A DNA stretch of 61,196 nt, taken from assembly GCF_000803065.1 (NCBI RefSeq), contig NZ_JSXI01000025.1, positions 1 to 61,196 of the forward strand, written 5' to 3'. The notes under the pieces are model-generated. The model was not told the DNA's origin. It saw nothing but the letters and a program-made list of their open reading frames with translations, and ran no database searches. The stretch is from Sphingomonas sp. ERG5. Lineage in GTDB: Bacteria > Pseudomonadota > Alphaproteobacteria > Sphingomonadales > Sphingomonadaceae. Position numbers and translations under genes: made by a program. Positions 50,746 to 59,205 of this stretch are shown here, in pieces (the first letter of the stretch is position 1; each line of letters begins with the position of its first letter).

Positions 50746-51848
50746 TTTACCTTGATTATCAGGCGACGACGCCCCTCGCGCCCGAAGCGCTGGCGGCGAT
50801 GCTGCCCTGGCTCGAAAACCAGCACGCCAATCCGCACTCGGCACATGTGCCGGGCAGGGCGGCCAGGGCGGCGGTCGAGGTCGCGCGGGACAATCTCGCT
50901 GCCTTGTTGCCCGCTGGCGGCAGGGTCGCTTTCACCAGCGGCGCGACCGAAGCGATCAACTGGGCGATCAAGGGGGCCGGTAAAGTTGGAGGGCCGGGCC
51001 GGATCGTGACGATCGCGACCGAACATGCGGCAACGCTCGACACAGTCGACGCGCTGGCGCGGTCGGGGCGGGCGGTGACGGTGCTGCCTGTGGGCGTTGA
51101 TGGCCTGGTCGATCTCGCCGCGGCCCGTACGGCGATTGGGCCGGGAACGGCGCTGGTTGCCGCCATGCTGATCAATAATGAGATCGGTGTGGTGCAGCCG
51201 ATCGCCGAGCTGGCTGAAATGGCGCATGCAGCTGGAGCACTGATGCTGTGCGACGCGGTGCAGGGCTTTGGGCGAGTGCCGATCCCGGCCGGATGCGACA
51301 TGGTCGCGGTATCGGCGCACAAAATTCACGGACCAAAGGGCATCGGCGCGCTATGGGTGCGCGATGGCGTCGAACTCGAACCATTGCTGCATGGCGGCGG
51401 GCAGGAAGCGCTCGGGCGATCAGGCACCTTGTCGCCCGCGCTCTGTGCCGGCTTCGGCGCGGCGGCTCGCCTGGCAGCCGAGCGCCAGGCCGAGGATGCC
51501 GCGCATGTTGCCGGACTTTGGGAAAATGCGGCGGCGGCGCTTGGGTCGCGCTGGATGATCAACGGGTCGATCGATCAGCGCTATCGCGGCAATCTCAATA
51601 TTCGCCGCGATGGCCTGGATGTCGCCCGCCTGATGTCGAGCCTGCGCGACATCGCCTTTTCGGCAGGGTCTGCCTGTGCCAGCGGGTCGGGCCGCTCCAG
51701 CCATGTGCTCCGCGCAATCGGGCTGAGCGAAGCGCAGGCGCGTTCGAGCATTCGTATCGGCTTCGGCCGCTATTCGACCGAAACGGAACTGGTCGAGGCG
51801 ATCGACCGCATCAACGCTGCCGCTGACGCACAGCGGGCCGCAGCATGA
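50742..51848 (+). CDS. Cysteine desulfurase 2 (IscS/NifS type)
   Basis: PLP-dependent cysteine desulfurase, 368 aa from the ATG at 50742. MIYLDYQATTPLAPEAL is the typical N terminus. PLP Lys is in SAHKIHGPKGIGAL, and the active-site Cys is in SAGSACASGSGRSSHVL. LINNEIGVVQPI is the canonical substrate-side motif. Two full desulfurases in tandem, followed directly by a ferredoxin, form a three-gene unit with 4-nt overlaps. No scaffold (IscU/SufU) lies nearby. Confidence 0.93.
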   Translation: MIYLDYQATTPLAPEALAAMLPWLENQHANPHSAHVPGRAARAAVEVARDNLAALLPAGGRVAFTSGATEAINWAIKGAGKVGGPGRIVTIATEHAATLDTVDALARSGRAVTVLPVGVDGLVDLAAARTAIGPGTALVAAMLINNEIGVVQPIAELAEMAHAAGALMLCDAVQGFGRVPIPAGCDMVAVSAHKIHGPKGIGALWVRDGVELEPLLHGGGQEALGRSGTLSPALCAGFGAAARLAAERQAEDAAHVAGLWENAAAALGSRWMINGSIDQRYRGNLNIRRDGLDVARLMSSLRDIAFSAGSACASGSGRSSHVLRAIGLSEAQARSSIRIGFGRYSTETELVEAIDRINAAADAQRAAA

Positions 51849-52177
51849 CTTTGGTCCGCTTTATCGCCACCGATGGATCGATCCTGGAAACGCGTGGGTC
51901 GCCGGGCGATCGCCTGCTCGATCTCGCCCAGGCCTATGGCCAGCCGCTCGAAGGCACCTGTGAGGGGCAGATGGCGTGTTCGACTTGCCATGTCATCGTC
52001 ACCGCGGAGGATTTCGCCCGGCTGCCCCGGGCGAGCGAAGACGAAGAGGATATGCTCGACCTTGCCGCGGGCGCAACGCGGACGAGCCGGCTCGCCTGTC
52101 AGATCTGGCTCGATGAAACGCTCGATGGCTTGACGGTACGGATTCCCGGCGAAGCGCGGAACATGCAGGGACGATGA
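51845..52177 (+). CDS. [2Fe-2S] ferredoxin (adrenodoxin type)
   Basis: Electron-transfer ferredoxin of 110 aa. The four cluster ligands are Cys39, Cys45, Cys48 and Cys85 (C-x5-C-x2-C-x36-C), within GTCEGQMACSTCHVIV and SRLACQIW. This spacing is that of adrenodoxin/Fdx proteins used in Fe-S assembly or with P450 enzymes. It is translationally coupled to the cysteine desulfurase upstream, which favours the Fe-S assembly role. Confidence 0.95.
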   Translation: MTLVRFIATDGSILETRGSPGDRLLDLAQAYGQPLEGTCEGQMACSTCHVIVTAEDFARLPRASEDEEDMLDLAAGATRTSRLACQIWLDETLDGLTVRIPGEARNMQGR

Positions 52178-52220
52178 CCGTTTCGATCCCGTGTCGACAT
52201 CGGCACCAGGAGAGAAGCCC

Positions 52221-52493
52221 ATGAAATTCTTCGTCATGATCGCCGCCGGCCTGCTTGGCGCCGCCGCGATTGCCCCGACCGCCGCCGTCGCGGCCCCGGT
52301 TGCGCCTGTCGCTGGAACGGTCGCGGGCGAACAGACGCGTGAGCGCGTCGTCGTTCGCCATCGCACCGAAACCCGCCGCCACTGGGGTAATGATCGCCGC
52401 CGCCATGGCTGGGGCTCGCGGAAAGTATGTCAGCGCACCTGGTATCATGGCCGTAAGGTCACGCGGTGCCGCACGGTACGCTATCGCCGCTAA
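52221..52493 (+). CDS. Small basic secreted protein
   Basis: A 90-residue predicted exported protein. Signal peptide is MIAAGLLGAAAIAPTAAVAA. The mature part is very basic and aromatic (RRHWGNDRRRHGWG, CQRTWYHGRKVTRCRTVRYRR) with two Cys that could form a disulfide. Proteins of this type are common in sphingomonads but unassigned. The ATG at 52221 has AGGAGAG about 6 nt upstream. Confidence 0.75.
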   Translation: MKFFVMIAAGLLGAAAIAPTAAVAAPVAPVAGTVAGEQTRERVVVRHRTETRRHWGNDRRRHGWGSRKVCQRTWYHGRKVTRCRTVRYRR

Positions 52494-52502
52494 CTGACCC
52501 TA

Positions 52503-52530
52503 TTGATCACGCCGCCCGACTCTCCTATCT
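52503..52530 (+). promoter_or_regulatory. Promoter of the SRP RNA gene, with dyad to the RNA 5' end
   Basis: TTGATC (52503-52508) and CTATCT (52525-52530) are 16 bp apart, and the predicted start near 52537 matches the 5' end of the SRP RNA. The spacer sequence 52512-52521 (CCGCCCGACT) is the exact complement of 52541-52550 inside the RNA. Confidence 0.6.
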
Positions 52531-52536
52531 GCAGCG

Positions 52537-52629
52537 CGGGAGTCGGGCGGACGTGGTCGTCGCCAACCCGGTCAGATCCGGAAGGAAGCAGCCGCAACGA
52601 TTTCGCCGCGGGTCGTTCCGGCTCCCACC
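52537..52629 (+). ncRNA. ffs: Signal recognition particle RNA (4.5S, bacterial small type)
   Basis: The diagnostic domain IV hairpin tip is present: CGGTCAGATCCGGAAGGAAG, followed by CAGCC (52569-52593). The two ends close as a stem (GGGAG 52538-52542 with CTCCC 52622-52626, and adjoining TCGGG with TTCCGG). The whole gene is about 93 nt, the short form that binds Ffh only. It lies upstream of the convergent NIPSNAP gene, and the end positions are approximate. Confidence 0.93.
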
Positions 52630-52635
52630 TCAACC

Positions 52636-53052
52636 TCATTCGAACGGCGGCGAATAGGCCGTCAGGCGCATGGTTCGCGTGTCGATGCCGCCCATGATCG
52701 GCGCGTCGGGCGAGACGGTTTCGCGCTTGATCTTCGCCCATTCCGCATCGGCCATGAATGCTGCCCATTGCGCCGTCATTGCGGCTTCATCCGTCCAGCG
52801 CAGCAGATAGACGAATTCCGGCTTGCCTTCGTGATCGGCCTCCCAGGTGGCGACGATGTCGAAGCCGTGACGATGCATGATACGCATCGCATGTTCGGCG
52901 AATCGGTCGTGGAAGATGGCCTTGCTTGCCGGATTCAACTGATAGACGCGCAACTGATAAAGCGGCTTGGCGACTTGCGAAGTCTGGGCGTTCGATGCCG
53001 GTGAGACGATCACGGCGCAAACCGCAAGCAATCCCGCAAACCGTCGATACAT
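52636..53052 (-). CDS. NIPSNAP family protein (secreted)
   Basis: Predicted exported protein of 138 aa. Signal peptide is RRFAGLLAVCAVIVSPASNA. The mature part is a ferredoxin-like NIPSNAP domain: YQLRVYQLNPASKAIFHDRF, HGFDIVATWEADHEGKPEFVYLLRW and MTAQWAAFMADAEWAKIKRET. Function of this family is not established. It converges on the SRP RNA gene. Confidence 0.87.
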   Translation of the reverse strand: MYRRFAGLLAVCAVIVSPASNAQTSQVAKPLYQLRVYQLNPASKAIFHDRFAEHAMRIMHRHGFDIVATWEADHEGKPEFVYLLRWTDEAAMTAQWAAFMADAEWAKIKRETVSPDAPIMGGIDTRTMRLTAYSPPFE

Positions 53053-53180
53053 GCCGCACTCCTCTTTTATGTCAGGCGATGTCGCTGATCGCGTGGGATC
53101 GGGTCAAGCGAGCGACCATCGGTCGTCATTCTTGACCGAACCCTTCGACATCGCGGCTTCGCGCCCCTAGATAGAAGCCG

Positions 53181-54824
53181 ATGTCCGACTCCTTCGATCT
53201 TGGTGAACCGCCCCAGCCTGCCAAGGCTGAGGTCTATCGCGTTCTCGCCCGCAAATACCGGCCGCAGACCTTTGCCGAACTGATCGGTCAGGATGCGATG
53301 GTGACCACGCTTGGCAACGCGATCAAGCGCGGGCGTCTTGCGCATGCGTTCCTGCTTACCGGGGTGCGCGGGGTCGGCAAGACATCGACCGCGCGGCTGA
53401 TCGCCAAGGCGCTCAACTGTATCGGGCCCGATGGCGAGGGTGGTCCGACGATCGATCCGTGCGGCGTGTGCGAACCGTGCCGCGCAATCGCCGAGGGGCG
53501 GCATATCGATGTGATCGAGATGGACGCCGCGAGCCATACCGGCGTCGACGATGTGCGTGAAATCATCGATGCGTCGCGCTATGCGGCGGTGTCGGCGCGC
53601 TACAAGATTTACATTATCGACGAAGTGCACATGCTGTCGAAGAACGCATTCAACGCGCTTCTGAAGACGCTGGAAGAGCCGCCGGCGCATGTGAAATTCC
53701 TTTTCGCCACGACCGAGGTCAACAAGGTGCCGGTGACGGTGCTGTCGCGCTGCCAGCGTTTCGACTTGCGGCGCATCTCGGCGGAGATGTTGGGCGCGCA
53801 TTTCGCTTATGTCGCCGAGGCTGAGGGCGTCGAGGCCGAATCGGAGGCGCTGGCGCTGATCGCGCGGGCTGCGGAAGGGTCGGCCCGCGACGGCCTGTCG
53901 ATTCTCGACCAGGCCATTGCGCATGCGGGAATCGAGGGGGGCGGGGTCAAGGCGGCCGCGGTCCGCGAAATGCTCGGCTTGTCCGATCGCGGCGCGGTGC
54001 GGGCGCTGCTTGGCGTGCTGCTCTCGGGCGATGGCCTCGGTGCACTTGCGGCGCTCCGGCGGCAATATGACCTGGGTGTCGACCCGCAGGCGGTGATGCG
54101 CGCGCTGCTCGAGGCGGTGCACGCGACCACTCTGGTCAAGCTCGGCACCGCACCCGAAGCGGGACAGGCGGTCGAGGAGCGTGAGGCGCAGGAAATCTGG
54201 GCCAATGGCTTGTCCTTTGCCGCGCTGCATCGGCTCTGGCAGTTGCTGCTCAAGGGCCATGACGAGGTTGCGCGGGCGGCGCTGCCGATCGAGGCATGCG
54301 AGATGGCGCTGCTGCGTATCGTGCATGCCTCGACCTTGCCGGATCCCGGCGAACTGGCGCGGCAATTGGCGGCGGGCGGTCCTGCTCCCACCGTTGCTGC
54401 AGCCCCGGCAACGGCTGCGTCCGCTTCCAACGGGGCGACCGCATCATCGCTGCCGGAGGACTTTATCGGGCTTATCGCCATGCTCGACGATCTGGGCGAG
54501 GCGGCGCTGGCCGCGCGGCTCAGCCATACAGCAAGCCTGGTGCGCTACGCGCCGCTTGAACTCGTGCTGAGTTCGGCGCGGCCGATGCCTGCAGACTTCG
54601 TGCGTGAGCTGACGCTCGAACTGAAGCGGATCACCAGCAAGCAGTGGAAGGTTTTCGCCGAGGAGGTACCGGGCGAACCAACGCTCAACGAAGTGAAGCT
54701 GGCAAAGGCAGCGGCCGAACGCGCGGCGATATTGGAGACCCCGGTGGTCAAGGCGGCGTTCGCGGCATTCCCCGACGCGGTGCTGGACAGCTGGACGACA
54801 GAGATACGGAGTAACGAAGCATGA
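53181..54824 (+). CDS. dnaX: DNA polymerase III subunits gamma/tau
   Basis: Clamp-loader ATPase, 547 aa. Walker A is GVRGVGKTSTARL (residues 61-73). The zinc module has Cys80 and the CGVCEPC group (Cys94, 97, 100), and Walker B is YIIDEVHMLS. The SRC motif VLSRCQRFDLRRI is present. The C-terminal third (Ala-rich linker, then LPEDFIGLIAMLDDLGEAAL) is the tau-type region. No obvious slippery heptamer for a gamma frameshift was seen. The stop overlaps the ybaB-like gene. Confidence 0.96.
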   Translation: MSDSFDLGEPPQPAKAEVYRVLARKYRPQTFAELIGQDAMVTTLGNAIKRGRLAHAFLLTGVRGVGKTSTARLIAKALNCIGPDGEGGPTIDPCGVCEPCRAIAEGRHIDVIEMDAASHTGVDDVREIIDASRYAAVSARYKIYIIDEVHMLSKNAFNALLKTLEEPPAHVKFLFATTEVNKVPVTVLSRCQRFDLRRISAEMLGAHFAYVAEAEGVEAESEALALIARAAEGSARDGLSILDQAIAHAGIEGGGVKAAAVREMLGLSDRGAVRALLGVLLSGDGLGALAALRRQYDLGVDPQAVMRALLEAVHATTLVKLGTAPEAGQAVEEREAQEIWANGLSFAALHRLWQLLLKGHDEVARAALPIEACEMALLRIVHASTLPDPGELARQLAAGGPAPTVAAAPATAASASNGATASSLPEDFIGLIAMLDDLGEAALAARLSHTASLVRYAPLELVLSSARPMPADFVRELTLELKRITSKQWKVFAEEVPGEPTLNEVKLAKAAAERAAILETPVVKAAFAAFPDAVLDSWTTEIRSNEA

Positions 54825-55144
54825 AGAGCATCGAAGACATCATGGCCATGGCGCAGAACGTCCAGGCCGAACTGACCAAGGCGCAGGCCAATCTCGATAC
54901 GATCGAGGTCGAAGGTGCCTCGGGCGGCGGGCTGGTCAAGGTGCGAGCCTCGGCAAAGGGACGGATCATCGGCATCGCGATCGACGATTCGCTGCTCGTG
55001 CCGAGCGAGAAGCAAATGCTCGAGGATCTGATCGTCGCCGCGTTCAACGACGCGCGCGGCAAGGCGGACGCGGCCTCGAACACCGAAATGTCCAAGCTGA
55101 CCAGCGGCATGCCGCTGCCGCCGGGGTTCAAGCTGCCATTCTGA
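54821..55144 (+). CDS. YbaB/EbfC family nucleoid-associated protein
   Basis: Small DNA-binding protein of 107 aa that usually follows dnaX. IMAMAQNVQAELTKAQANLDTIEVEG is the family N-terminal helix; VKVRASAKGRIIGIAIDDSLL and LEDLIVAAFNDARGKAD follow. The ATG overlaps the dnaX stop by 4 nt. recR, which often comes next, is not here; a convergent CAP-domain gene follows. Confidence 0.95.
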   Translation: MKSIEDIMAMAQNVQAELTKAQANLDTIEVEGASGGGLVKVRASAKGRIIGIAIDDSLLVPSEKQMLEDLIVAAFNDARGKADAASNTEMSKLTSGMPLPPGFKLPF

Positions 55145-55154
55145 GCGTCGCGGC

Positions 55155-55793
55155 TCAGCCGGGGTGATAGCTGCCGGTGGCGGATACCGAGAAGTCGAGC
55201 ACGCACATCGCGCCGTATCGCGCATGTGGTCCGCACCAGATGCCTGCTACGCGATATTCGGGCGAGAGCAGGATCGCGCGGTGGCCACGGCTGGCGACGC
55301 CATCGTCGACGATCAACTGGCGGATCACCTCGGTGGCGCTGTTCGCGCCATAGCTGATCGTCTCCGCGATATAGATGTCGCCGCCGCGCCGCTTGACCCG
55401 GTCGCCGGGACCGTCGCCATTCTGGCTGCGATGGCCGATCGCGCCAGTCGGACCTTGTTCCTCGACAAAGTCACGCGCCGCGCGGCCCAGCAAGGGGGCG
55501 GGCGCCAGCGTACCCAGCGGTGGACGTTTTGACAGTGCGGCAATCGCCTCGTCAATCGCGCCCACGCCTTCGTTGGTCATGTGCATCACGGGGTCGCCGG
55601 GGATCAGATAGAATTTCGCTTCGGGCGTCGGGAAAAGCCGCCGGAATGCCGAGAGCTTCGCCGCATAGGCCGGCGGGTCGGCGCGCATGGCGTTGAGTTC
55701 CGCCAGCACCGCCGCTTCATCGGGATATCCCGGCGCCGACCCGGGCAACAAGGTCATCAGGATGGCGGCGACGATCAGGCGGTGCGAGAGCAT
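55155..55793 (-). CDS. CAP-domain (SCP/PR1-like) secreted protein
   Basis: Predicted exported CAP-superfamily protein of 212 aa. Signal peptide is LIVAAILMTLLPGSAPG. The CAP core begins with a helix (AVLAELNAMRADPPAYAAKL), with GRAARDFVEEQG and AIGHRSQNGDGPGDRVKRRG as the His-containing loop, and SRGHRAILLSPEYRVAGIWC as the second His motif. Function is unknown. It converges on the ybaB-like gene. Confidence 0.88.
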   Translation of the reverse strand: MLSHRLIVAAILMTLLPGSAPGYPDEAAVLAELNAMRADPPAYAAKLSAFRRLFPTPEAKFYLIPGDPVMHMTNEGVGAIDEAIAALSKRPPLGTLAPAPLLGRAARDFVEEQGPTGAIGHRSQNGDGPGDRVKRRGGDIYIAETISYGANSATEVIRQLIVDDGVASRGHRAILLSPEYRVAGIWCGPHARYGAMCVLDFSVSATGSYHPG

Positions 55794-55869
55794 CAGAGCC
55801 TCCGGCTGGTCCAGAGTCTCGGATTAAGCGCTTATCCGCGGCATCGCCATGGGTTTTCGTGCCCGGCCC

Positions 55870-56694
55870 TCACGACCGCAGGCAAGCATCCAGGCCATCG
55901 TTGCGGACCACGCCGACACGGCGGCTGATCGTATTGCCATGACGCTTGGTGAAGCCGCGCGGGGCGATGGCGGCGCGCTTCTTGGGCAAGGGCAGGACGG
56001 CCGCGATCCGGCCGGCCTCGGCCGGGCTCATGCTCGATGCGTCATGGCCGAAATAGCGGATCGACCCGGCATTGACGCCATAAGTGCCGATCCCGGTTTC
56101 GGCGACGTTGAGATAGACCTCCATGATCCGCCGCTTGCCCCACAGATTTTCGATCAGCACGGTGAAATAGGCCTCCAATGCCTTGCGCGGATAGCCGCCT
56201 CCCTGGATCAGGAAGACGTTCTTCGCGGTCTGCTGGCTGATCGTCGATCCGCCGCGGATGCGTCCGCCCTTCGCATTGCGCTGATAGGCCTGTTCGATCG
56301 CCACGATGTCGAAGCCGCGATGCGTGCAGAACCGGGCGTCTTCGCCGGCGATCGCGGCGCGCGCCATGTTCGGATCGATCTTCGACAGCGGCATCCAGTC
56401 CTTGGTCACGCTGTGTCCGCCGATCATGTCGCCGACCATGGTGAGGGTAACCGGCGGCGCGACGAAGCGATAAGCGAGCACCCAAAGGATCGAGATCAGC
56501 ACGAACCACAGCACCGCCTTGACGATGATCGTGACGATGCGCCGGAACAGCGAATGACGTTTGGCGGGCCGGGCGGGGATAGGATCGGTCTCTTCGGCTG
56601 GCAGCGTCGTCACGGCGGGCGCCTTGCGGATCGGCATGCCGGAAGACGGTGCGGGATAGGTGTCCGAGGAATCGGGGCGCGTCGGATCGGTCAT
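55870..56694 (-). CDS. mtgA: Monofunctional biosynthetic peptidoglycan transglycosylase
   Basis: Membrane-anchored GT51 glycosyltransferase that polymerises lipid II. After a cytoplasmic Pro-rich tail comes one membrane helix (IVTIIVKAVLWFVLISILWVL). The catalytic Glu is in AGEDARFCTHRGFD. GGSTISQQTAKNVFLIQGGGYPRKALEAYFT and LWGKRRIMEVYLN are core GT51 motifs. The start at 56694 (MTDPTRPDSS) gives 274 aa; an upstream GTG would extend it into the rpoH terminator. It follows rpoH in the same direction. Confidence 0.92.
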   Translation of the reverse strand: MTDPTRPDSSDTYPAPSSGMPIRKAPAVTTLPAEETDPIPARPAKRHSLFRRIVTIIVKAVLWFVLISILWVLAYRFVAPPVTLTMVGDMIGGHSVTKDWMPLSKIDPNMARAAIAGEDARFCTHRGFDIVAIEQAYQRNAKGGRIRGGSTISQQTAKNVFLIQGGGYPRKALEAYFTVLIENLWGKRRIMEVYLNVAETGIGTYGVNAGSIRYFGHDASSMSPAEAGRIAAVLPLPKKRAAIAPRGFTKRHGNTISRRVGVVRNDGLDACLRS

Positions 56695-56766
56695 TACGGC
56701 ACCGAAATGCCGGATCGAACGCGCCGGGGGAAGGGGCTTCGTGCCGCGCGTTACATCCTGAAACAA

Positions 56767-56798
56767 TCCCCTCCCGCGCACGGGAGGGGAAGATCGAT
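56767..56798 (-). terminator. Intrinsic terminator of rpoH
   Basis: A perfect 10-bp stem (CCCCTCCCG with its complement, 56767-56776 and 56781-56790) with a 4-nt loop. On the minus strand it follows the rpoH stop by a few bases and is followed by TTGTTT, as expected for Rho-independent termination. Confidence 0.85.
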
Positions 56799-57703
56799 CA
56801 GACCGCGGCCAGCATGCGGTTGTCGCCGGCCAGGCGCATCATCGCCTTTTGCAGCTTTTCGAACGCGCGCACCTCGATCTGGCGGACGCGTTCGCGGCTG
56901 ACATTATAGACCTGGCTCAGCTCTTCGAGCGTCTTGGGGTCGTCGGTCAGGCGGCGCTCGGTCAGGATATGCTTTTCGCGCTCGTTCAGGTCGCCCATCG
57001 CCGAGGTGAGCATTTCATGCCGCACATCGGCTTCCTGCGCTTCCGCCACGACCGTATCCTGCAAGGGCGCGTCGTCCTGCAGCCAATCCTGCCACTGGCC
57101 CTCGCCATCCTCGCGCATCGGCACGTTGAGCGACGTGTCGCCGCCCATCGACATGCGGCGGTTCATGCTGGTGACTTCGTCCTCGGTCACGCCCAGGTCG
57201 GTCGCGATCTTGGACAGATGCTCCGGCGTCAGGTCACCATCCTCGAACGCGTCGAGCTTGGATTTCATGCGGCGCAGGTTGAAGAACAGCTTCTTCTGCG
57301 CGGCGGTGGTGCCCATCTTCACCAGGCTCCACGAGCGCAGGATATATTCCTGGATCGAGGCGCGGATCCACCACATCGCATAAGTGGCGAGACGGAAGCC
57401 CCGGTCGGGCTCGAATTTCTTCACGCCCTGCATCAGGCCGATATTACCCTCCGAGATCAGCTCGGACACGGGCAGGCCATAGCCGCGATAGCCCATCGCG
57501 ATCTTGGCGACGAGGCGGAGGTGCGACGTGACGAGCTGGGCCGCCGCATCGGTGTCGCCATGCTCCTCGAAGCGCTTGGCGAGCATATATTCCTGCTCGG
57601 GCGCGAGGATGGGGAATTTCTTGATTTCCGACAGATAGCGGTTGAGGCTTGCCTCCCCGCCAAGAGCGGGGACCGTTGCTGGCACGTTGCTGCGGTTTGC
57701 CAT
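56798..57703 (-). CDS. rpoH: RNA polymerase heat-shock sigma factor RpoH
   Basis: Sigma-32 type factor, 301 aa. SLNRYLSEIKKFPILAPEQE begins region 1. Region 2 has LVTSHLRLVAKIAMGYRGYG and GFRLATYAMWWIRASIQEYI. The RpoH-specific box TAAQKKLFFNLRRMKS lies between regions 2 and 3, which separates it from RpoD. Region 4 ends VSRERVRQIEVRAFEKLQKA. Upstream AAGGGA gives a good ribosome site. The upstream sequence can also fold (GTCC...GGAC), which might influence its heat regulation. Confidence 0.96.
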   Translation of the reverse strand: MANRSNVPATVPALGGEASLNRYLSEIKKFPILAPEQEYMLAKRFEEHGDTDAAAQLVTSHLRLVAKIAMGYRGYGLPVSELISEGNIGLMQGVKKFEPDRGFRLATYAMWWIRASIQEYILRSWSLVKMGTTAAQKKLFFNLRRMKSKLDAFEDGDLTPEHLSKIATDLGVTEDEVTSMNRRMSMGGDTSLNVPMREDGEGQWQDWLQDDAPLQDTVVAEAQEADVRHEMLTSAMGDLNEREKHILTERRLTDDPKTLEELSQVYNVSRERVRQIEVRAFEKLQKAMMRLAGDNRMLAAV

Positions 57704-57763
57704 GATCTGATCTCCCTTAATTATCGGTCCATGCCCTAAAAAGGCTGCACGGACGCTGAACCA

Positions 57764-58714
57764 CTAGACGCAAAGTGTATCGTACAGTTCCTGCATATCT
57801 GCAGGCATTTCGCTATCGAACGCCAAAGCGTTACTTTTCACTGGGTGAATGAACCCCAATCGGGCGGCGTGCAACGCCTGCCGATGGAAATTCAAGGTTT
57901 CCAAAACCTGTCGATGAGCTGGTTTTGTTCTACCATAAACCGGGTCTCCAATCAAGGGGTGACCAAGCGACGCCATGTGCACGCGCACCTGATGCGTGCG
58001 TCCGGTTTCCAGCCGGCATTCGACCAGCGCGGCCTCGCTGAGCATTTTTAACGTCGTATAATGCGTAACCGCGCGCTTGCCGCCCGGCACGATCGCGACT
58101 TTCTTGCGATTGCTCGGCGACCGCCCGAGCGGTGCGTCGATCGTGCCCTCGAGCCGGGTCGGGCGTCCCGAGACGATCGCCTTGTAGCGGCGGTCGATCG
58201 AATGGTCGTGAAACTGCTTCGCCAGTCCCTCATGCGCCCGGTCGGTCTTGGCCGCGACCATCAGCCCCGACGTATCCTTGTCGATGCGGTGGACGATGCC
58301 CGGCCTGGCGACGCCGCCAATCCCCGAAAGATTGCCCGCGCAATGGTGGAGCAGGGCGTTGACCAATGTCCCATCGGGATTGCCCGCCGCCGGATGCACC
58401 ACCAGCCCGGCCTGTTTGTCGATGACGATCAGATATTCGTCCTCGAACACGATATTCAGCGCGATCTGCTGCGCTTCGTTGTGCGACGGCGTGGCGTCGG
58501 GAATTGCAACGGTGAAGAGGGTGCCGCCGACCGCCTTGCGCGCGGGATCGCGGATCAGCGCACCCGACGGATCACTCACGGCGCCTGACGACAACAGCGC
58601 CTTCAGCCGTTCGCGCGACAGGGTCGGCACGGCCTCGGCCAGCGCGCGATCGATCCGCCAGCCATCGGCCTCGGTCGAAATGCGCGCTTCGATGATGGTA
58701 ACCCCCCGATCCAT
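57764..58714 (-). CDS. rluD: RluA-family pseudouridine synthase (RluD-like)
   Basis: RNA pseudouridine synthase of 316 aa. N-terminal S4-like domain (WRIDRALAEAVPTLSRERLKALL) is followed by the catalytic core, with catalytic Asp in GIVHRIDKDTSGLMVAAK. GRTHQVRVHMASLGHPLIGD is the second family motif. The presence of S4 and its length fit RluD (23S rRNA) rather than RluA. The ATG at 58714 (MDRGVTIIEA) is preferred to a longer frame that overlaps the divergent JAMM gene. Confidence 0.9.
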   Translation of the reverse strand: MDRGVTIIEARISTEADGWRIDRALAEAVPTLSRERLKALLSSGAVSDPSGALIRDPARKAVGGTLFTVAIPDATPSHNEAQQIALNIVFEDEYLIVIDKQAGLVVHPAAGNPDGTLVNALLHHCAGNLSGIGGVARPGIVHRIDKDTSGLMVAAKTDRAHEGLAKQFHDHSIDRRYKAIVSGRPTRLEGTIDAPLGRSPSNRKKVAIVPGGKRAVTHYTTLKMLSEAALVECRLETGRTHQVRVHMASLGHPLIGDPVYGRTKPAHRQVLETLNFHRQALHAARLGFIHPVKSNALAFDSEMPADMQELYDTLCV

Positions 58715-58731
58715 GTAATAGCGATGTGGGC

Positions 58732-59124
58732 ATGGGAATCGCGATTTCAAGCACTCTACTGCGGAGACTGCTAAACGCGGCGTGCGCATCGCCGGACGCC
58801 GAAATTTGCGGGCTGTTGTTCGGCTCATCCGAGCGGATCGAGGCCGCCGAGGCCGCCATCAACGTCGCACCGGATCCAGCCCGTCTGTTCGAGATCGATC
58901 CCGCCGCTTTGTTCGCCGCGCACCGGGCGGCGCGCGCCGGCGGTGCCCGGATGATCGGGCATTATCATTCGCACCCATCCGGTACGCCGGTTCCCTCCGC
59001 GCGCGATGCCGAGGCCGCGATGGGGGATGGCGCATACTGGCTGATCCTGACGCCGAACGAAGCGCGATTGTGGCGGAGCGTCGCTATCGGCGCATTCGAG
59101 CCGGTCCCGCTCGATCACTATTGA
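58732..59124 (+). CDS. JAMM/Mov34 metalloprotease-like protein
   Basis: M67-family metallopeptidase-like protein of about 130 aa. The JAMM zinc motif is complete: Glu24 (AEICGLL), His79 and His81 in HYHSHPSGTP, and Asp92. Such stand-alone JAMM proteins in bacteria process ubiquitin-like or sulfur-carrier proteins, but no such carrier is adjacent. It diverges from rluD by 17 bp. A GTG at 58726 could add two residues. Confidence 0.9.
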   Translation: MGIAISSTLLRRLLNAACASPDAEICGLLFGSSERIEAAEAAINVAPDPARLFEIDPAALFAAHRAARAGGARMIGHYHSHPSGTPVPSARDAEAAMGDGAYWLILTPNEARLWRSVAIGAFEPVPLDHY

Positions 59125-59205
59125 GTCAGGCACTCTTGAATCGGGCTGGTGGACCCGGTCACGGCCATGCCTGGCGAGGTTGGAAAAGGGCGCTCCCATC
59201 ATTTA

